From contig CM060174.1 of NCBI GenBank assembly GCA_030549775.1, forward strand, positions 55,156,444 through 55,220,443: a DNA stretch of 64,000 bases, given 5' to 3'. Both the position numbers and the translations under genes were made by a program. Source of the DNA: Tamarix chinensis. Its lineage: Eukaryota > Streptophyta > Magnoliopsida > Caryophyllales > Tamaricaceae. Positions 47,901-60,655 of this stretch are shown here, piece after piece (position 1 is the first letter of the stretch; every line of letters begins with the position of its first letter). Below the pieces are notes generated by a model. It was not told where the DNA came from and ran no database searches. It worked only from the letters and a program-made list of their open reading frames with translations.

Positions 47901-49056
47901 CTATTCAAATGTTCTTATCATCTATCCTTCATTGTTGAATCTACTTCTAATTAATATCAACCCAATCAATCCATAATAACCTCAATTGGAGAATTACATC
48001 TTTCCACACACATCACATTTTCTTGAGAAACAAAACACCCAATAACCTTTCCCCATCACCACATTTCCACATTTTCCTTTTGTAAAAATTGACTAACTGC
48101 CCTTTGAAACCTCCTCCATTATCGACCATATTTAGAATTTTTTTAACTCCAATCAATTCCAACTCCACCACCTTATGCATCACCTACCGATACACTCACT
48201 ATATCCTAGCATTGCCAACCTACATAGCATTTCCCCTACTTCATCAAAAACACACACTTCTCCATCCTTTCTTGGGTTAAGTACTCATGTTACCTCATCC
48301 TTCAAGAATTTTATACTTACATAGATTTGATTGTTTGGGGAAATCTACCTTCACTGCCTACTATGGCCACTTCATTCAACTTTACCACTCTAATTTTTTG
48401 GCATCCACCCATATAAGGTGACACCACTTGGCCACCCTTCTCTCATCCTTGATTATCCACCTTAGAACCCATCCATTTCCATGACTCTAGCCCTCTCTTC
48501 TCATTTGAACACCCCCTTTTGCATGTATAACTAACATTAATAGCCCCATACACCATGAGTTTCCTCATTTTTCTTCTCTTTCTAGTTGGAGGCCATTTTG
48601 ATAATTTCTATTTTGATAAATTCTTTAATATTTATTTCTATTTTATGCATTAGATAGTAATATAATTCTTGTTTGTGTTATTTTTTTTAAGTAAAGGAGG
48701 TTGAGAAGTGAAGCCTATAACTTTTTAGTTGGTTGCTGATTTTTGTGGTTTTTTCTACTAATTATGTAATCCATATGATTTAGTAAAATGTTAAATATTA
48801 CATGGTAGCATAATAAGGTTTTGATATATAAATTGTATCAAGCATATTTTCTATGTTGTAATTATTTACCAAATATTACTAATGCATAACCTAGTAAAAT
48901 GGAGCATGTTAAGATGTGTAGTATATTATCTATATATAAGAATATTAAAACGGATTTAATTCCATAAATTAAATATATAAGTTATAAAAATCCAATATTA
49001 TAGGTTGAGCATGCTTAGGCATATTTTTATCAGGATTATTATCATACTGTGCCTTA

Positions 49057-49487
49057 GGCTCTGTTTGGATTGGGGTGGAAGAAGGTTAATGGAGGTGAAT
49101 AAATTGATTCACCCCGTTTGGATATCAGGTTAATAATTTTACCTGGGTGAATCGAGGTTAATGTTTCACCTCTATTCACCTCGATTAACCTCTTACTTTG
49201 GGGGTAAAAGAGGTGAAGGTGAAAGAATAAGTAAATTTTTGACTTGATTGGACCAAAATACCCCTCAATATGACTTATTTATTTAATAAAAGGGTATAAA
49301 TATCATTTGTTTTATTATTTTAATCTTCATTTACCTCAATTAAATTAAAAATTTTAAAACATTTACCCCGATTCACTCAGGTTAGGTTAATATCATCCAA
49401 ACAATATTTTAAAATATTCACCCTGATTCACTTCCATTCCTTTCCCCTAGGTTAATTTTTAATGTTTACCCCAATCCAAACGGAGCC
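49057..49487. mobile_element. Tourist-like MITE (PIF/Harbinger type), 431 bp
   Basis: Terminal inverted repeats GGCTCTGTTTGGATTGGGGT (49057-49076) and ACCCCAATCCAAACGGAGCC (49468-49487) match at 19 of 20 positions. The flanking 3 bp duplication TTA at 49054-49056 and 49488-49490 is the PIF/Harbinger target. The interior has further subterminal inverted words (ATTCACCCC, GGTTAAT) and no coding frame. It needs a transposase supplied elsewhere. The good TIR match suggests it is among the younger insertions here. Confidence 0.9.
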
Positions 49488-50243
49488 TTAGGGACAATTT
49501 GAGATTTTTAAGTGTATCTTAATATTTATTCTGATAAGCATGCCATATATGTAATATTTATCATTATCCATGGAAATATATATTTATTGACTAATTAGAT
49601 ATGCATATTAAGGTTTTATGCGATAAATCATGTACAAGGATAAAATGGTCATTTACCATATTAAGTAATTTATCTATATGCCAAAATATTTAATTTATTG
49701 TATTTTCATCTTTTCATGACAAACTATTCAATAAAATGAGATTAGAATTTAAAATGGATGATAATGTGGTAATTATGGTCTCAATGGAATTTTGGTCATT
49801 TTTTATCTAATGCACTTGAATGTGAATAATTAAGCCTAGGATGACCTTTATTAGGTTATTAGGTTTTACCTTAGGTCTATCTTTGATTATATTTGTATTG
49901 AATAATTGAACATGGATAAACATGGCCAAGTATGGAAATGGTTCTACCTATTATTATGTGGCATATGTGATCACTTTAAGTTAATATAAATATTCAAATT
50001 GAAGCACATCGAGATAAGGAATGGTGGCTCTTTAAGGGTTCCTACCTTAGAGATATGGTTTAGCCCACAATTTAGTATTATTTTTTGCTAGTGTGACTTA
50101 ATGTCCTAAGTAGTCCATGTATCTTACTTTATTTAGCTTTATAGACTTCTTAGAGTGTATAAATACTTATGGATTATGTATCCTTATCGATTTGGTACAC
50201 TGCTTCTTTTGTATGCTAGTGTAAATATGGTTCCTTAGTATCC

Positions 50244-52079
50244 TGATGAGTGGATATTTTTACACATTTTATGCTATTTTTAATCTCAGTTTTTGGTATT
50301 TTATCTAAGCAATATATGATAATAATTATAACTTTGTGCTTAACTATTAATAATACTATATATTTAATTATTTTAGCTAAAATAATATAAAATGAATGGG
50401 TTTAAAGTATAAGATTATTTATTAATTCTTCTAAAGTTATTTTGTTGGTAAAATAAAATGTGGTAAATAGAAAATTATGGGTTTTGGGTCCTTTAAACTA
50501 ACGACCTAAAGGACTAACAATAGATTGGACCAAAGGCCCAACAATAGGAGGGAGAATAGTAGCACGGGCTAGAATAGGAAGAGAAAAGAGAAGGGAGGGA
50601 CATATGAGATGGCGCACTTCAAAAGAAAAAGAGTTAAAATTAAGGGAAACATGTGGTAGTGAGGGGAGTACAACATGGGAGGAAATTAAAGAAAAACATA
50701 GGCGTAAGATTGAAAAAGTAGGAGACAAAACAAAAAAGAGAGAATAGGGAGATTAGGTCACAATCAAGAGTAAGAAAAGTGAGTGAGAGGCAAAAATAAA
50801 GGGAGAGGAGAGAAGAGGGAGATCATGCGGCACAAGTCTGAGAGTATGCTAGAGAAGAGAAATGAAAGAGAGAGGAGAGAAAAGGGGGACTGGATGATGA
50901 AGAAGAAGAAAAAGAGGACAACACTGTAGGAGAAAGAAAAATAAAAAGAAAATGAAGAGGGCGACGCAGTAAAGTCCGTGATGCACTAAAGAGAGAGATA
51001 ATTTGGTGTGCTTGACAATAGGAAAGAAAAGGCCAATCAAAAGATTTTGAAGAGTTATTTTAGATGAAATTTATTAATTTTTCATCTGAATAAATTGTGA
51101 ATTTCATTCGTAATTAAAAATGGTTTTTTCATTCTCTATTTTTGAAATATATTTTTAATATATATTTTCTTGTATTTTATTTATTTATTAAGATTGGTTA
51201 AATATTTGATGTTAGGGAATAGATTAAAACCCTAGATTGTGGGTTGAGATATGATATTATTTTTCTTTATTTCATAAGTTTTTTCTTTGAATCTACTTTA
51301 ATTGCTTTCGTTTATATATATGATTTATCATATATGATCTATATGATACATACCTTGTTCTATTTTCTTCATAGGGATAGTATATAGGATTATATATTCA
51401 CTAGGTGGCTATATGGACATGCTAGAATTTACATGTATAAATTACTGCTAGGTTAGATAATAATTTACCTAATAGTTTTGTGATTCTAAAAGGAGTAGTG
51501 GAACATTTAAATACATGTGGGTCAGAGGAGAGGAATACAACTAGACATGCTTAAGGTACTAGTTTAGGTACTTAGGCTGACATTCTTCCACTTATGCTTA
51601 ATGCTCTAAATGTAGTTAAATATAGGATTCGCTTGTTGCGACTAGATTGCTAGAATTTAATAGGATTTAATATTGAGGATTTATCAAATTAATTATTTTA
51701 AAGAAGTAATATAAGGTGTATAGACTTACTTTTAGCATATTACTTAGTCAATCTCTTTCTTGTAATTAAAAGATGACTTAGAAATTATTATAGTATTTTG
51801 ACCTAAGATCGTGGTGGATTTTGATTTCTCTAGCACATTCCTATATTATTTTTACTATTTTATTTATTTATTTATTTTCTATTCTAAAACCCCCATAATT
51901 GTTTCTATTATTATTTGTTTTTGTGTGATTTAGAGTTTTTTTTAATAGTATTTTATTACTTTGTGAGTTAGATAAGTAAAGGTAAGTCCTCTCCATCCCT
52001 TGTATAGAATGGTATCATCATTTACCAATACTACTATTGTCTATAAGAGGGTTTAAATTATGTTTCAGCTATGACCACA
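50244..52079 (+). mobile_element. Athila-like element 2: 5' LTR, about 1.84 kb
   Basis: Starts TGATGAGTGGATATTTTTAC and is homologous to 63080-63720 (shared AGCTAAAAT.ATATAAAATGAA, AGATTATTTATTAATTCTTC, GTTTTGGGTCC). It ends CCACA at 52079, 8 bp before the PBS. It contains a purine-rich block at 50560-51000 (minus-strand frames there are artefacts). The upstream flank TATCC would be the TSD, but the other end is outside the window. Confidence 0.8.
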
Positions 52080-52087
52080 TGAATTTT

Positions 52088-52105
52088 TGGCATCGTTGCA
52101 AAGGA
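52088..52105 (+). other. Athila-type primer binding site, degraded
   Basis: TGGCATCGTTGCAAAGGA matches 13 of 18 positions of the Athila-type PBS. Four of the five differences are G-to-A or C-to-T transitions. Confidence 0.7.
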
Positions 52106-52259
52106 ATGAGAAATTTCCCTTTATTTTTCTAGTATTTCATTTAGTGTCTTGTGTGTTTTTCTTAATTCAATATTTTTTTGTGTTTTTTTTACCTAGTGTG
52201 GTTTACTTGTTTATGGTATTTTTCTTATTTTAGGTACTCTCTAGTGAATATATATAAGA

Positions 52260-53745
52260 GGAAAACCACAAGGACAGCTTTTAAAAGTGAATTTTGAATT
52301 AGAGAAATCTATTCAAGCAATTACAAAGCTAAATAATTCTAGTTCTCCTTCATCACCAAGAGCCGAAGATGATCTTTTTAGTTCTTCATCATCTACAGAT
52401 TTAGAAGAAGAGGCTTAAATTTCAACACATCACCAATGAAAGAGCCTATATACTTCGCTCACATGGCATCCAATAGGAGTTTGCGAGAGTTAGCAACCCG
52501 CAATATAGCTGAAGCAGTCCTTACATGTTTTAGCTATCTAGAGCTAGATTTTGGAAAGGAAAAATAATTTTTAGCTTAATTCTAGACTACTTCACCGATT
52601 TTCCACTTTCTATGGGCTTCCTAGTGAAGATCCCAACAATTTCCTAAATGAATTTTATCTTTTATGTGTATCCATGTGCCCTAAGGAGGAAAATCTTCAA
52701 ATCTTGAAGCTTAAGGCATTTCCATTTTCATTGGTAGATGGTGCTAAGGATTGGCTTTATGAGCTACCTATAGGGTAGCACTAACCTTGAGATATTTTGG
52801 CTAGTGCATTCTTAGATAAGTATTTTCATTCTTTATATGTCATAGTGATGAGGGAAATGATCATTAGGATCCACCAAGAGCCTAATGAAACATTCCATGC
52901 TTACTACAATAGGTACAAGACCTTACTATCACAGTACCCACTATATAGGATGAAATAAGAGAACTTACTATGATACTTTTACAAGGGACTTACTCCACTT
53001 GAGAGGAACTTTTAGATACTACTAATGGTGGCTTTTTCATTAATAAGGATCCCACTTTAACTCAAGCTTTATTGAAAAATCAAGCCTTTACATCCGAACA
53101 ATACGATGGCCTCTCCACCCATGCAAGAGTAAATAAGGTAAGTGTAAATAAATTTGATGATATACTTAAATAACTTACTACTCTTGTTTCACATATTACC
53201 ATAGCTACAGGAGCTGTGAATACATGTGGAGTATGTTTGGTGATAGGATGTCCTAGTGATAAATTCCCACAAATGATTGGAGGAGAGGGTCATGCACAAG
53301 CAAATTCCATCATATTTTAAATACTTTCCTCTAGGTATGCTCAACAATCCTAATTTTTGTTGGAAATATAATAATACTAACAATGTTCTTAATCTTCTAA
53401 GTTTCAATGAAGTGGCACTAGGTTTTTATCAAAAATTGTAAGGAAGATCCTCTCAACCTCAAGCTCCAACCATTGTCAAATGTGATAAGATGTTTGAGTT
53501 GCTGACAAATGGACATAATCAATCAATATAAAGAGAATTGAACATGGAAAAGAGATTGTTAAATATAGAGCATCATATGGGAAAAGTTGTCACTAAGTTG
53601 AATCAATTACATGATCGAGCGAAACTAGCTAGTAGTACCCTACAAAATCTAAAGGGAAACATTGAGTCAACTAAGTTTTTGGTAACAAGGGGTGGAAAAA
53701 CATGTGAGAGTGCTCCAAATAAGTCGAAGAAGAATTTAGAGTAGT
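52260..53745 (+). pseudogene. Athila-like gag, heavily broken
   Basis: Frames shift repeatedly. Recognisable pieces: REMIIRIHQEPNETFHAYYN and RYKTLLSQYPLY near 52855-52940; LLQGTYST.EELLDTTNGGF; a Cys-rich ANTCGVCLVIGCPSDKFPQ near 53220, the zinc-finger-like zone of Athila gag; NNPNFCWKYNNTNNVLN near 53345; and 53538-53744, an open 68-codon tail with HMGKVVTKLNQLHDRAKLAS and a TRGGKT segment. Confidence 0.75.
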
Positions 53746-54029
53746 TAGCAGAAGATCCTATAACAAAAGAAGAGGAGATCATGAAAAAGCAAGAGAATAG
53801 GAGTGGAAAATTTTCAATGAATAACCCTATTTATGTTTCTTCTTTTCCTAGCAAGATATGTAAATCAAAGAAGAATGATAGTGATTAAGCTATAGTAGAT
53901 ATGTTCAAGAAGGTACAGATTAACATCCCACTCCTAGAAGTTATTAAGCAAGTGCCTAAATATGTAAGAATCATAAAGGAGTTATGAACAACAAGGAATA
54001 GGTTGTTGGAGAAGGAAGTGGTTAGGATG

Positions 54030-54560
54030 AGTGAGCAATTGCTTACTATCTTATAAAGGAATTTATCCCCAAAGTGTAAAGATCCTAAAATATTCAGCAT
54101 TCTATGTGTAATTGGTAGCAGTAGGTTTGAAAATGACATGTTATACCTAGGTGCATTTATTAATGCGATGCCATATTTCTATTTATGCATCTTTATGTTT
54201 AGAAGAGATTAAGAAAGATAATGTTATCATTCAACTTACTAATCGTTCTACTACATTCCACAAGGGGCTTGTAGATGATGTTCTTGTGTAGGTTGATACA
54301 CTAATATTTTTAGCGTACTTATATTTTTTAGCGTACTTATATGCTTTGGATAAGGGTGAAAGTAGCTCGATTCCAATGTCATTGATCTTAGAAAGAACCT
54401 ACATGAGAGCCACTCACATAAAGATAGGCATTGATATTGGTTCTCTCACTATAGAGTTTGATGGAGAATTCATATGCTTTAACATCTTTAAGGCCATGAG
54501 GTACCCCATGGATGACCCTTCTTCTTATACTATTGACAACATTTACCTTTTATCATAGGA
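54030..54560 (+). pseudogene. Athila-like aspartic protease, active site lost
   Basis: PKCKDPKIFSILCVIGSSRF is followed by the active-site segment read as YLGAFINAMPY (54144-54158 for YLGAF). The catalytic Asp is Tyr and the Ser is Phe. The open frame at 54346-54558 continues with SLTIEFDGEFICFNIFKAMR and YPMDDPSSYTIDNIY, the downstream protease-RT linker. A 20 bp local duplication (TTTTAGCGTACTTATAT) at about 54306-54345 breaks the frame between the two parts. Confidence 0.75.
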
Positions 54561-54789
54561 TTAATTTGAGGAGGATGAGGATGATACATTGGCAACCACT
54601 CTTATGAAAATCTTAGGACTAGAGAAGAAAGGGGAAGATAACTCTTTGGAAGATATAAAGATGATACTTTCCTCACATCTTGTGCATATTGTGGCATATA
54701 TGGAACCCATATCTTGTGCATATTGTGGCACATATAGAGTTAAAATCTTAATATTGGTATGGATCCTTTAGCTATAAACAAGGCTGTAC

Positions 54790-55145
54790 CTTCTATGATT
54801 TAAGCCCCTACATAAGAGTTCAAGCTATTACCAGATAATTTGAAGTATGCATACTTAGGAGATAGTAAGATCATTCCAATGATCATATCTTTAAAGTTGA
54901 AACAAGAGAAAGAAATTAAGCTATTGGAATTTATTAAAGCTCATAAAATAGATATTAGATGGACGTTAGCATACATCAAATGGATAAGTCCTACCATGTG
55001 TATTCACCATATAATTCTTGAAGAATGAGCTTAGCCACCTATATAACCTCAAAATAGACTTCATCCTCCTATGATGGAAGTAGTAAAGAAGGAAATCATC
55101 AAGATTTTGGATTAGGGAGTTATCTACTTGATCTTAGAATCCGAA
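54790..55145 (+). pseudogene. Athila-like RT, N-terminal stub only
   Basis: 54840-55028 gives MKYAYLGDSKIIPMIISLKL, KLLEFIKAHKIDIRWTLAYI and ISPTMCIHHIILEE, followed by LHPPMMEVVKKEIIKIL and GVIYLILESEFEN, the first RT motif. The sequence then changes directly into the integrase zinc finger. All catalytic RT blocks and the whole RNase H are missing, a deletion of roughly 1.5-2 kb compared with family size. Confidence 0.8.
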
Positions 55146-56270
55146 TTTGAGAATATTTTATCACACTATCATACATTGCATTGTGGATGAAACTTTGGTG
55201 CTAAAAATGCCACCTTCAAGGTTCTTAAAGCTAGTTTTTATTAGCCTACATTATTTAGAGATGCTAACACTTATTATAGGATATGTTGCAGATGCCAAAG
55301 ATCAGGTAACATTAGTCCTAAAGATTAAATGCCCATAACCTCTATTATAGTGGTTAAGTTTTTTTTTTATATAGAGAATTGATTTTATGAGTCCATTTAT
55401 ATATTTTAAGGGTTATCTCTATATTCTTCTTGTTATGGAATATGTTTCAAAATCAGTGGAAGTAGTTGCCACCAACACTAATGATTTTCGTGTAGTTGTA
55501 GGTTTCCTCCAATCTTACATCTTTTCCAGATTTGGTATGTCTAGAGTGATCATTAGTAATAGATGATCACATCATGTAATAAGATTATTGAAGAATAATT
55601 ATGAAAGTATGGGGTTACACATAAATTTCCTACACCCTATCACCCTCAAACTAGCAAGTAAGTAGAAGTCTTTAACCAAGAAATCAAGAAGATATTGGAA
55701 AGGACCGTGAACACAAATAGAAAGGATTGGAGCCAAATGTTGGATGATGCCTTGTGGAATTATAGGATTACCTATAAAAAGCCCATATGCATGCCTCCCT
55801 TTTGGCTTGTTTATGTAAAAGCAGGCCATCTACCTATGGAGCTTGAATATAGGGCATGGTGGTTTGTGAATAACCTAAAAAAGATTATATAATCCACTAA
55901 AATGCATAGGAAGCTACTACTTCATGAGATTAAAGAGATAGGGGATGATGCATTTAAAAGTGATATGGTATACAAAGAGAAGACAAGAGCTTTTCATGAG
56001 AAAATGATTCATGGAAAGTCATTTGTTGTGGGCTAAAAAGTGCTACCCTACCATTATCCACTTCACTTATGCCCAAGTAAGTTGTGTTCTAGCTGGGTTA
56101 GTCCTTCTATTGTTACTCATAATTTCCCTCATGGTGCCATACAAATCATAAGTAAGAAGATAGGAAAGGAATTCAAGGTTAATAGTCAAAGGCTTAAACC
56201 CTTCTATTAGGTATCAACAAAGCATAATATTAAAGAGTTGTAATTACAGGAAGCACCTACCTTAACTATG
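55146..56270 (+). pseudogene. Athila-like integrase, second catalytic Asp lost
   Basis: The HHCC finger is readable across frames: HYHTLHCG, NFGAKNATFKVLKASFY, PTLFRDANTYYRICCRCQRS. The core has RIDFMSPF (first Asp kept), YVSKSVEVVATNTNDFRVVV, and IISNR with Asn at 55558-55560 in place of the second Asp. HPQTSK is followed by a TAA, then [12 protein letters not shown] (Glu kept). [20 protein letters not shown] (55695-55892 frame) and a C-terminal KSLIVNSQRLK-like zone (near 56170) follow. Non-functional. Confidence 0.85.
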
Positions 56271-57254
56271 TAAACCGAGATCATGTCTAGCTAAAGATGT
56301 AAAAATAAAGTGCTACTTGGGAGCCAACCCAATATAATAGGGTATTTTTTACCTTTTATTTATACATTTATTTTATCTCTTCATACTTAAAATTACATGT
56401 TCGTTTAGTTGTCTACACATTGAGGACAATGTATTTTTTATGTGTGGGGGGTTTTGTGAGTGTTTTTGTGTGCTCTAATGTTTTAGTGTGTTTTCCTAAA
56501 AAAATATTAAAGAAAATCCATGCACATTTTTTTAGTTTTTTGTGTTTTTAGAATCTTAAGAGCCCTGAACTAGTTAATGATGAGCATATTTTTGAAATCT
56601 AACTAAAAGAGGATCTTAAAATTTAGATAAAGCAAGTGGAGATTTTTTGTGTTAATTTCGATATAGGGAACACATATCTACATGCTTAGATGTGAATGGA
56701 GCAAGAACATGTATGATTTTCTAACCACCGACATGGCATGTTAGATTTATCATGTTCTAGAGTGAGCTTTCATATACCTTACTTTTATGAATGAATTCAC
56801 ATGAAATAATCTCCATGTCTTGGATTTAAAGTTTCTTTGCAAACCTCATATATATTTAATTTCTTTGATCAAATAACCTGACATTACTCTTGTAATGGAA
56901 TCTAGAGATTACTAGAACTTACTATTGTGCTAGTTGAAGCTTAGAGTCAACACATGATCTGAATGAGAAAATAAAAAAAAGTAACTTAGGATTTTCCACC
57001 ACATGACTATATAGCTTGAGTCCAATTTATGTACAAATGATGTTCACCTTGTAGAAACCTCTTTGAGCCTATACATTAACTGTATATTTTTGTTCATTAC
57101 CCACATAAAATAATCCATGGGCTTTATCCTTACCCTTGCCTAGATCTAGTGGAAAGGGATCAACTCATTATATTATGGACATAACTTAGTTGTGTATGTG
57201 ATAGTATATGGAAGAAATATATGTATTTATGTTGAGAAAGAGTTTAGTTATGGT
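56271..57254 (+). other. Athila-type spacer between integrase and 3' LTR
   Basis: Starts with TTGGGAGCCAACCC and, at 56420-56455, TTGAGGACAATGTATTTTTT followed by ATGTGTGGGGGG, the usual Athila post-integrase words. No env-like frame is readable. A LINE interrupts it at about 57255. Confidence 0.6.
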
Positions 57255-60200
57255 TTTTTTGAAAGTTAAGATTAATTTGATATTAAAAACCCAAAAAAAG
57301 AGTACATCAAAACCAGTACATGACAGGAAAGATGGTGCTGAGACATTTTGAGAGACTCCTAGACTAAATATCCTTTACCCACACTTACATTAGTTTCTCC
57401 ATCTATCAATTAGTTTCAAATACCTTTGAGCATTAGTATTTTTAAAATAGCTAAAACAAATAAATAATTTAACAATAATATGGTGGATAATTTTGTTTGG
57501 TATAGCTTGCTTGAAGTGGAAAATAACTTCATTCCTACTGCACTATATATGGTAGATAATATTAGCAAACGAGGACTTCAAAGTATATGCTCTATCTCTA
57601 CCTAAGCTAGTTATTCTGATCATCCAAGCTAAGCACCTTGACCATGAAGAAAACCAATGAGGAAGCATAAGCTAATTGAGCATAGATCTCCAAATTGTTT
57701 GGGAAAAATGACGTTGAGTGAGGAGATGATTTAGGTCCTCTTCTTCTTGTTTATTACTAGAATAGACTACATTATCTATAATATGCCATTTTTTCAACTT
57801 AGTGTTAACCATCAAACCTTCATGACAAGCCATCTAGGTTATGATTTTGTGCTTAGGAATACCTAGATGCTTTCACACCAGGTCAACCCAAGGAATAAGG
57901 GGAATGGTCTCTCAAGGCATCATAAATTTTGGTCACTGTCAATTTTCCCTTTGCAGAACAACAATTGAAGAAATCGGGACCATATTTCTGAAACTTCAAG
58001 ATCTTTCTAAGATTTAAAGAAGAATATCATCGAAGATTGAGATGCCATAGAGGAGTGTTTCTGATGTACCTCTCATGAACCCACTTAACCCACAAGCTTT
58101 CCTTATGCTCAATGAGTTTCCAGAAAAACTTAGCTATGCATGCTATGTTTCAGGTTCCTAAATGCTTAATGTCTAATCCCACTTCATGTTTAGGAATAGA
58201 TTTTAGACCAAGTAATAGGTGCTTTCCTCTTTGAAGAATCCATATTTGACCAAAAGAATTTCCTATAGAGAGCATCTAACTTTTAGATAATAGCCTTAGG
58301 AAGGAGGAATACTTAAAACTAGTAATTTGTGATTCCAAATATCACTGAGGTAATTGTTAGTCCATGATTGAAGCTTTGCTATGATCCAATCAATAAGAGG
58401 CTGAAAGAAAGAAATAGAGAGGGAATAACAACTCAAAGTAACTCCAAGGTATTTAAAAGGAAATGCACCTTCCATGAACCCAAGGTGAGCTAAGATAGAA
58501 TCCTTGATATGAGCAAAAAGAGCACCAAATTAAGCTTGACTCTTCTAGGGATTGGTTGCTAAACTTGAATTTTCTTCAAAAACTTTTAGCTTGGATAAGA
58601 GACATTATCCTAAGTAGATATTTCCTTTATACAAAAAGAGGAGGTCAGCAGCAAAAAATAAGCTAATGATTTTTGAGCCCTTACATTCTAGATGAACTTT
58701 AAAATCTTTGTAGTTCCATAAAGTATGCAATAATCAATTTTAGTATTCCATGGCTATACCAAAGATATAAGGAGATAAAGGATCACCCTATATAATGACC
58801 CTTTTCCCTTTAAAAGGTTTGCATAAAGAACCCTAAATAGAGATTGAGTAACATATAGTGGTAACGCACTATATGATAAGAGTCACAAAGTGAGGGTGAA
58901 AACTAAACCAAGTAAAATAGCTTGAATTAAAGGTCAATCAAGGGAATCATAGGCCTTTTTGAGATCAATTTTGAGCATCATTATGGGACTAATATGCTTT
59001 CGACCATACTTCTTAAGCAATTCTTGAGGTAGCGTAATATTATCACCAATCCACATCCTAGTAGTAGAAGTTGACTACTTGTATGCCATTATCTCCATGA
59101 GCACTACAGTAATACTATTATTAAGAGCTTTAGAGAAGATTTTATAGATAATATTACAACATGAAATTGGTTTATACTCACTGATGTGTTTAGCATCTTT
59201 CTTCTTAGGGGTAAGAGGAATTGTAGTATTTTACATAGCCATTAAAAGATGACATGAATTCCAAACCTGCTAAATAGCCAAAGTAATATCTCCACCCACT
59301 AATGGCCAAGCTTTCATGAAAAAATAAGAATTAAATCCATCAGGACTTGGAGCTTTCAAATCACCCATACTGAATAAAGCTTACTTAATTTCTTGGGTAG
59401 TGACCGACTGCATCAACTGAGTTCTGCTAGCCTGAAAAAGAAGGGAGCCTCGGTGCAAGACTGTCAGGTTAATGGCTAAAAGTCTAGGGCTAGCAGTACC
59501 TATGAGGAGATTGTAGAAGTTCTAAACCTCATCCCCAATTTCTCCCCAACTCTACAACTGCATACCTTTAGCGTCTTAAAGTAGAGTGAGCGAATTAAGG
59601 CTTTGTCATTCCTTTATTAAAGCATGAAAATAGGAATTATTACCATCACCTAGCTTGATATAGTTGATTTTAGCTCTCTACTAGAGGAAAAACTCTTTAA
59701 TTATTCTTTTATCCCACCACTACTTTCGAGCATTTTTTCTTCATTTACAAAATCTGCATTCATAGGGTCAGTAAGCAGGAGCTGATGAGCATCATTCCAC
59801 TTCACTTTTGCTTTCTCCACAGCTTCTGTGACATTTTCAAAATACCTCTTACTGAAAGACTTGAAAGTATTTTTCAATTTTTTTTGTCTTCTAGACTACT
59901 TGGTATTACATAGAACCAAGCATAGCATCTTCCCAAACTTCCTTTAGAATGTTTAGAAAAAGAGCGCGAAAGGCTAGAAAATTACAGAACTTGAAAGGTT
60001 TTTTTTCTCTTTTTGTCAAACCTTATAGCGGATACTTCTAGGAAAGAATGATCAGATAAGAAATGAGGAACAACCCTTCTGTATCCATTAGCATAATCAT
60101 CAAACTAATACTTATTGCCAAAACCTAAGGTAGAGCTCAGGCCACTCGTAAGTACACAATCTTTAAAATCCTCCATCTCTCCCTAGTGCATATTCCTACT

Positions 60201-60655
60201 ATCTTATCCTCAGCATACAAAATAATTTTAAAATCTTTAATAACCAGCTAGGGGTTATGGGCATTTTTATTGATTCTAATCAAATCCTTCCAAAGGGTAT
60301 ATCTAGCTTTCCTAGAGTTATGAGCATAAACAAAGGTTACTACCATTCTCTTCTATCTAAGAAGAAAGCAAACAACACAGTGGATCAATTGATTAGCTAT
60401 CTCTAGAATCTATAGGTGAAGAGAGCTTGGTAGCCAAAAAATTATAATTCAACCATTATAGTGTGCCTCATAGTTAGAAACCACTTGATATTGAGAAGCA
60501 ATACAATTATGACAATAGTCTATCTTATCTTTCTTTATTCTGGTTTCTAATAGACAAAGTAAAGGAAATTTCTTTAGAAGTAAGTATTTACACAGGGACT
60601 TATGCTTTAAAGGTGCATTCACACCCCTGATATTCCAAATAGTAAGAGAAGTCAT
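57255..60655 (-). pseudogene. L1-type LINE ORF2 (endonuclease, RT, zf-RVT)
   Basis: ORF2 starts at the ATG 60653-60655: MTSLTIWNIRGVNAPLKHKS, then LLCLLETRIKKDKID, the AP-endonuclease N-terminus. EKKPFKFCNFLAFRALFLNI lies near 59950. RT has EIK.ALFSMGDLKAPSPDGF near 59360, DAKHISEYKPISCCNIIYKI near 59190, MLKIDLKKAYDSLDWPLIQA near 58950, GDPLSPYIFGIAMEY near 58760, and FAADLL at 58644-58655, where FADD is expected (first catalytic Asp is Ala). zf-RVT follows (VDLVWKHLGIPKHKIITWMA, EDLNHLLTQRHFSQTIW). The 3' end is a short A tract seen as T7 at about 57256. Confidence 0.85.

Larger units (their letters stand above)
46436..50243 (+). mobile_element. Giant-LTR-like segment (plus), cut by Athila-like element
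   Basis: Begins CATAACACCCTAAATTTT, a decayed family start (TG to CA), with a pyrimidine-rich tract at 48000-48550 and a GAATGGTGGCTCTTTAAGGG word near 50017 that recalls the family minisatellite. It hosts a MITE (49057-49487) and a smaller LTR-like repeat (46985-47900). It stops at 50243 where another element begins, so its 3' end, if preserved, lies outside the window. Confidence 0.4.

Noticed and set aside
50498..51040. Minus-strand leucine/serine-rich frames
   Set aside because: Purine-rich block of the Athila-like 5' LTR; the same kind of frames occur in the 3' LTR at 63362-63887.
55599..55829. 76-codon minus-strand frame
   Set aside because: Antisense shadow of the integrase remnant on the plus strand.
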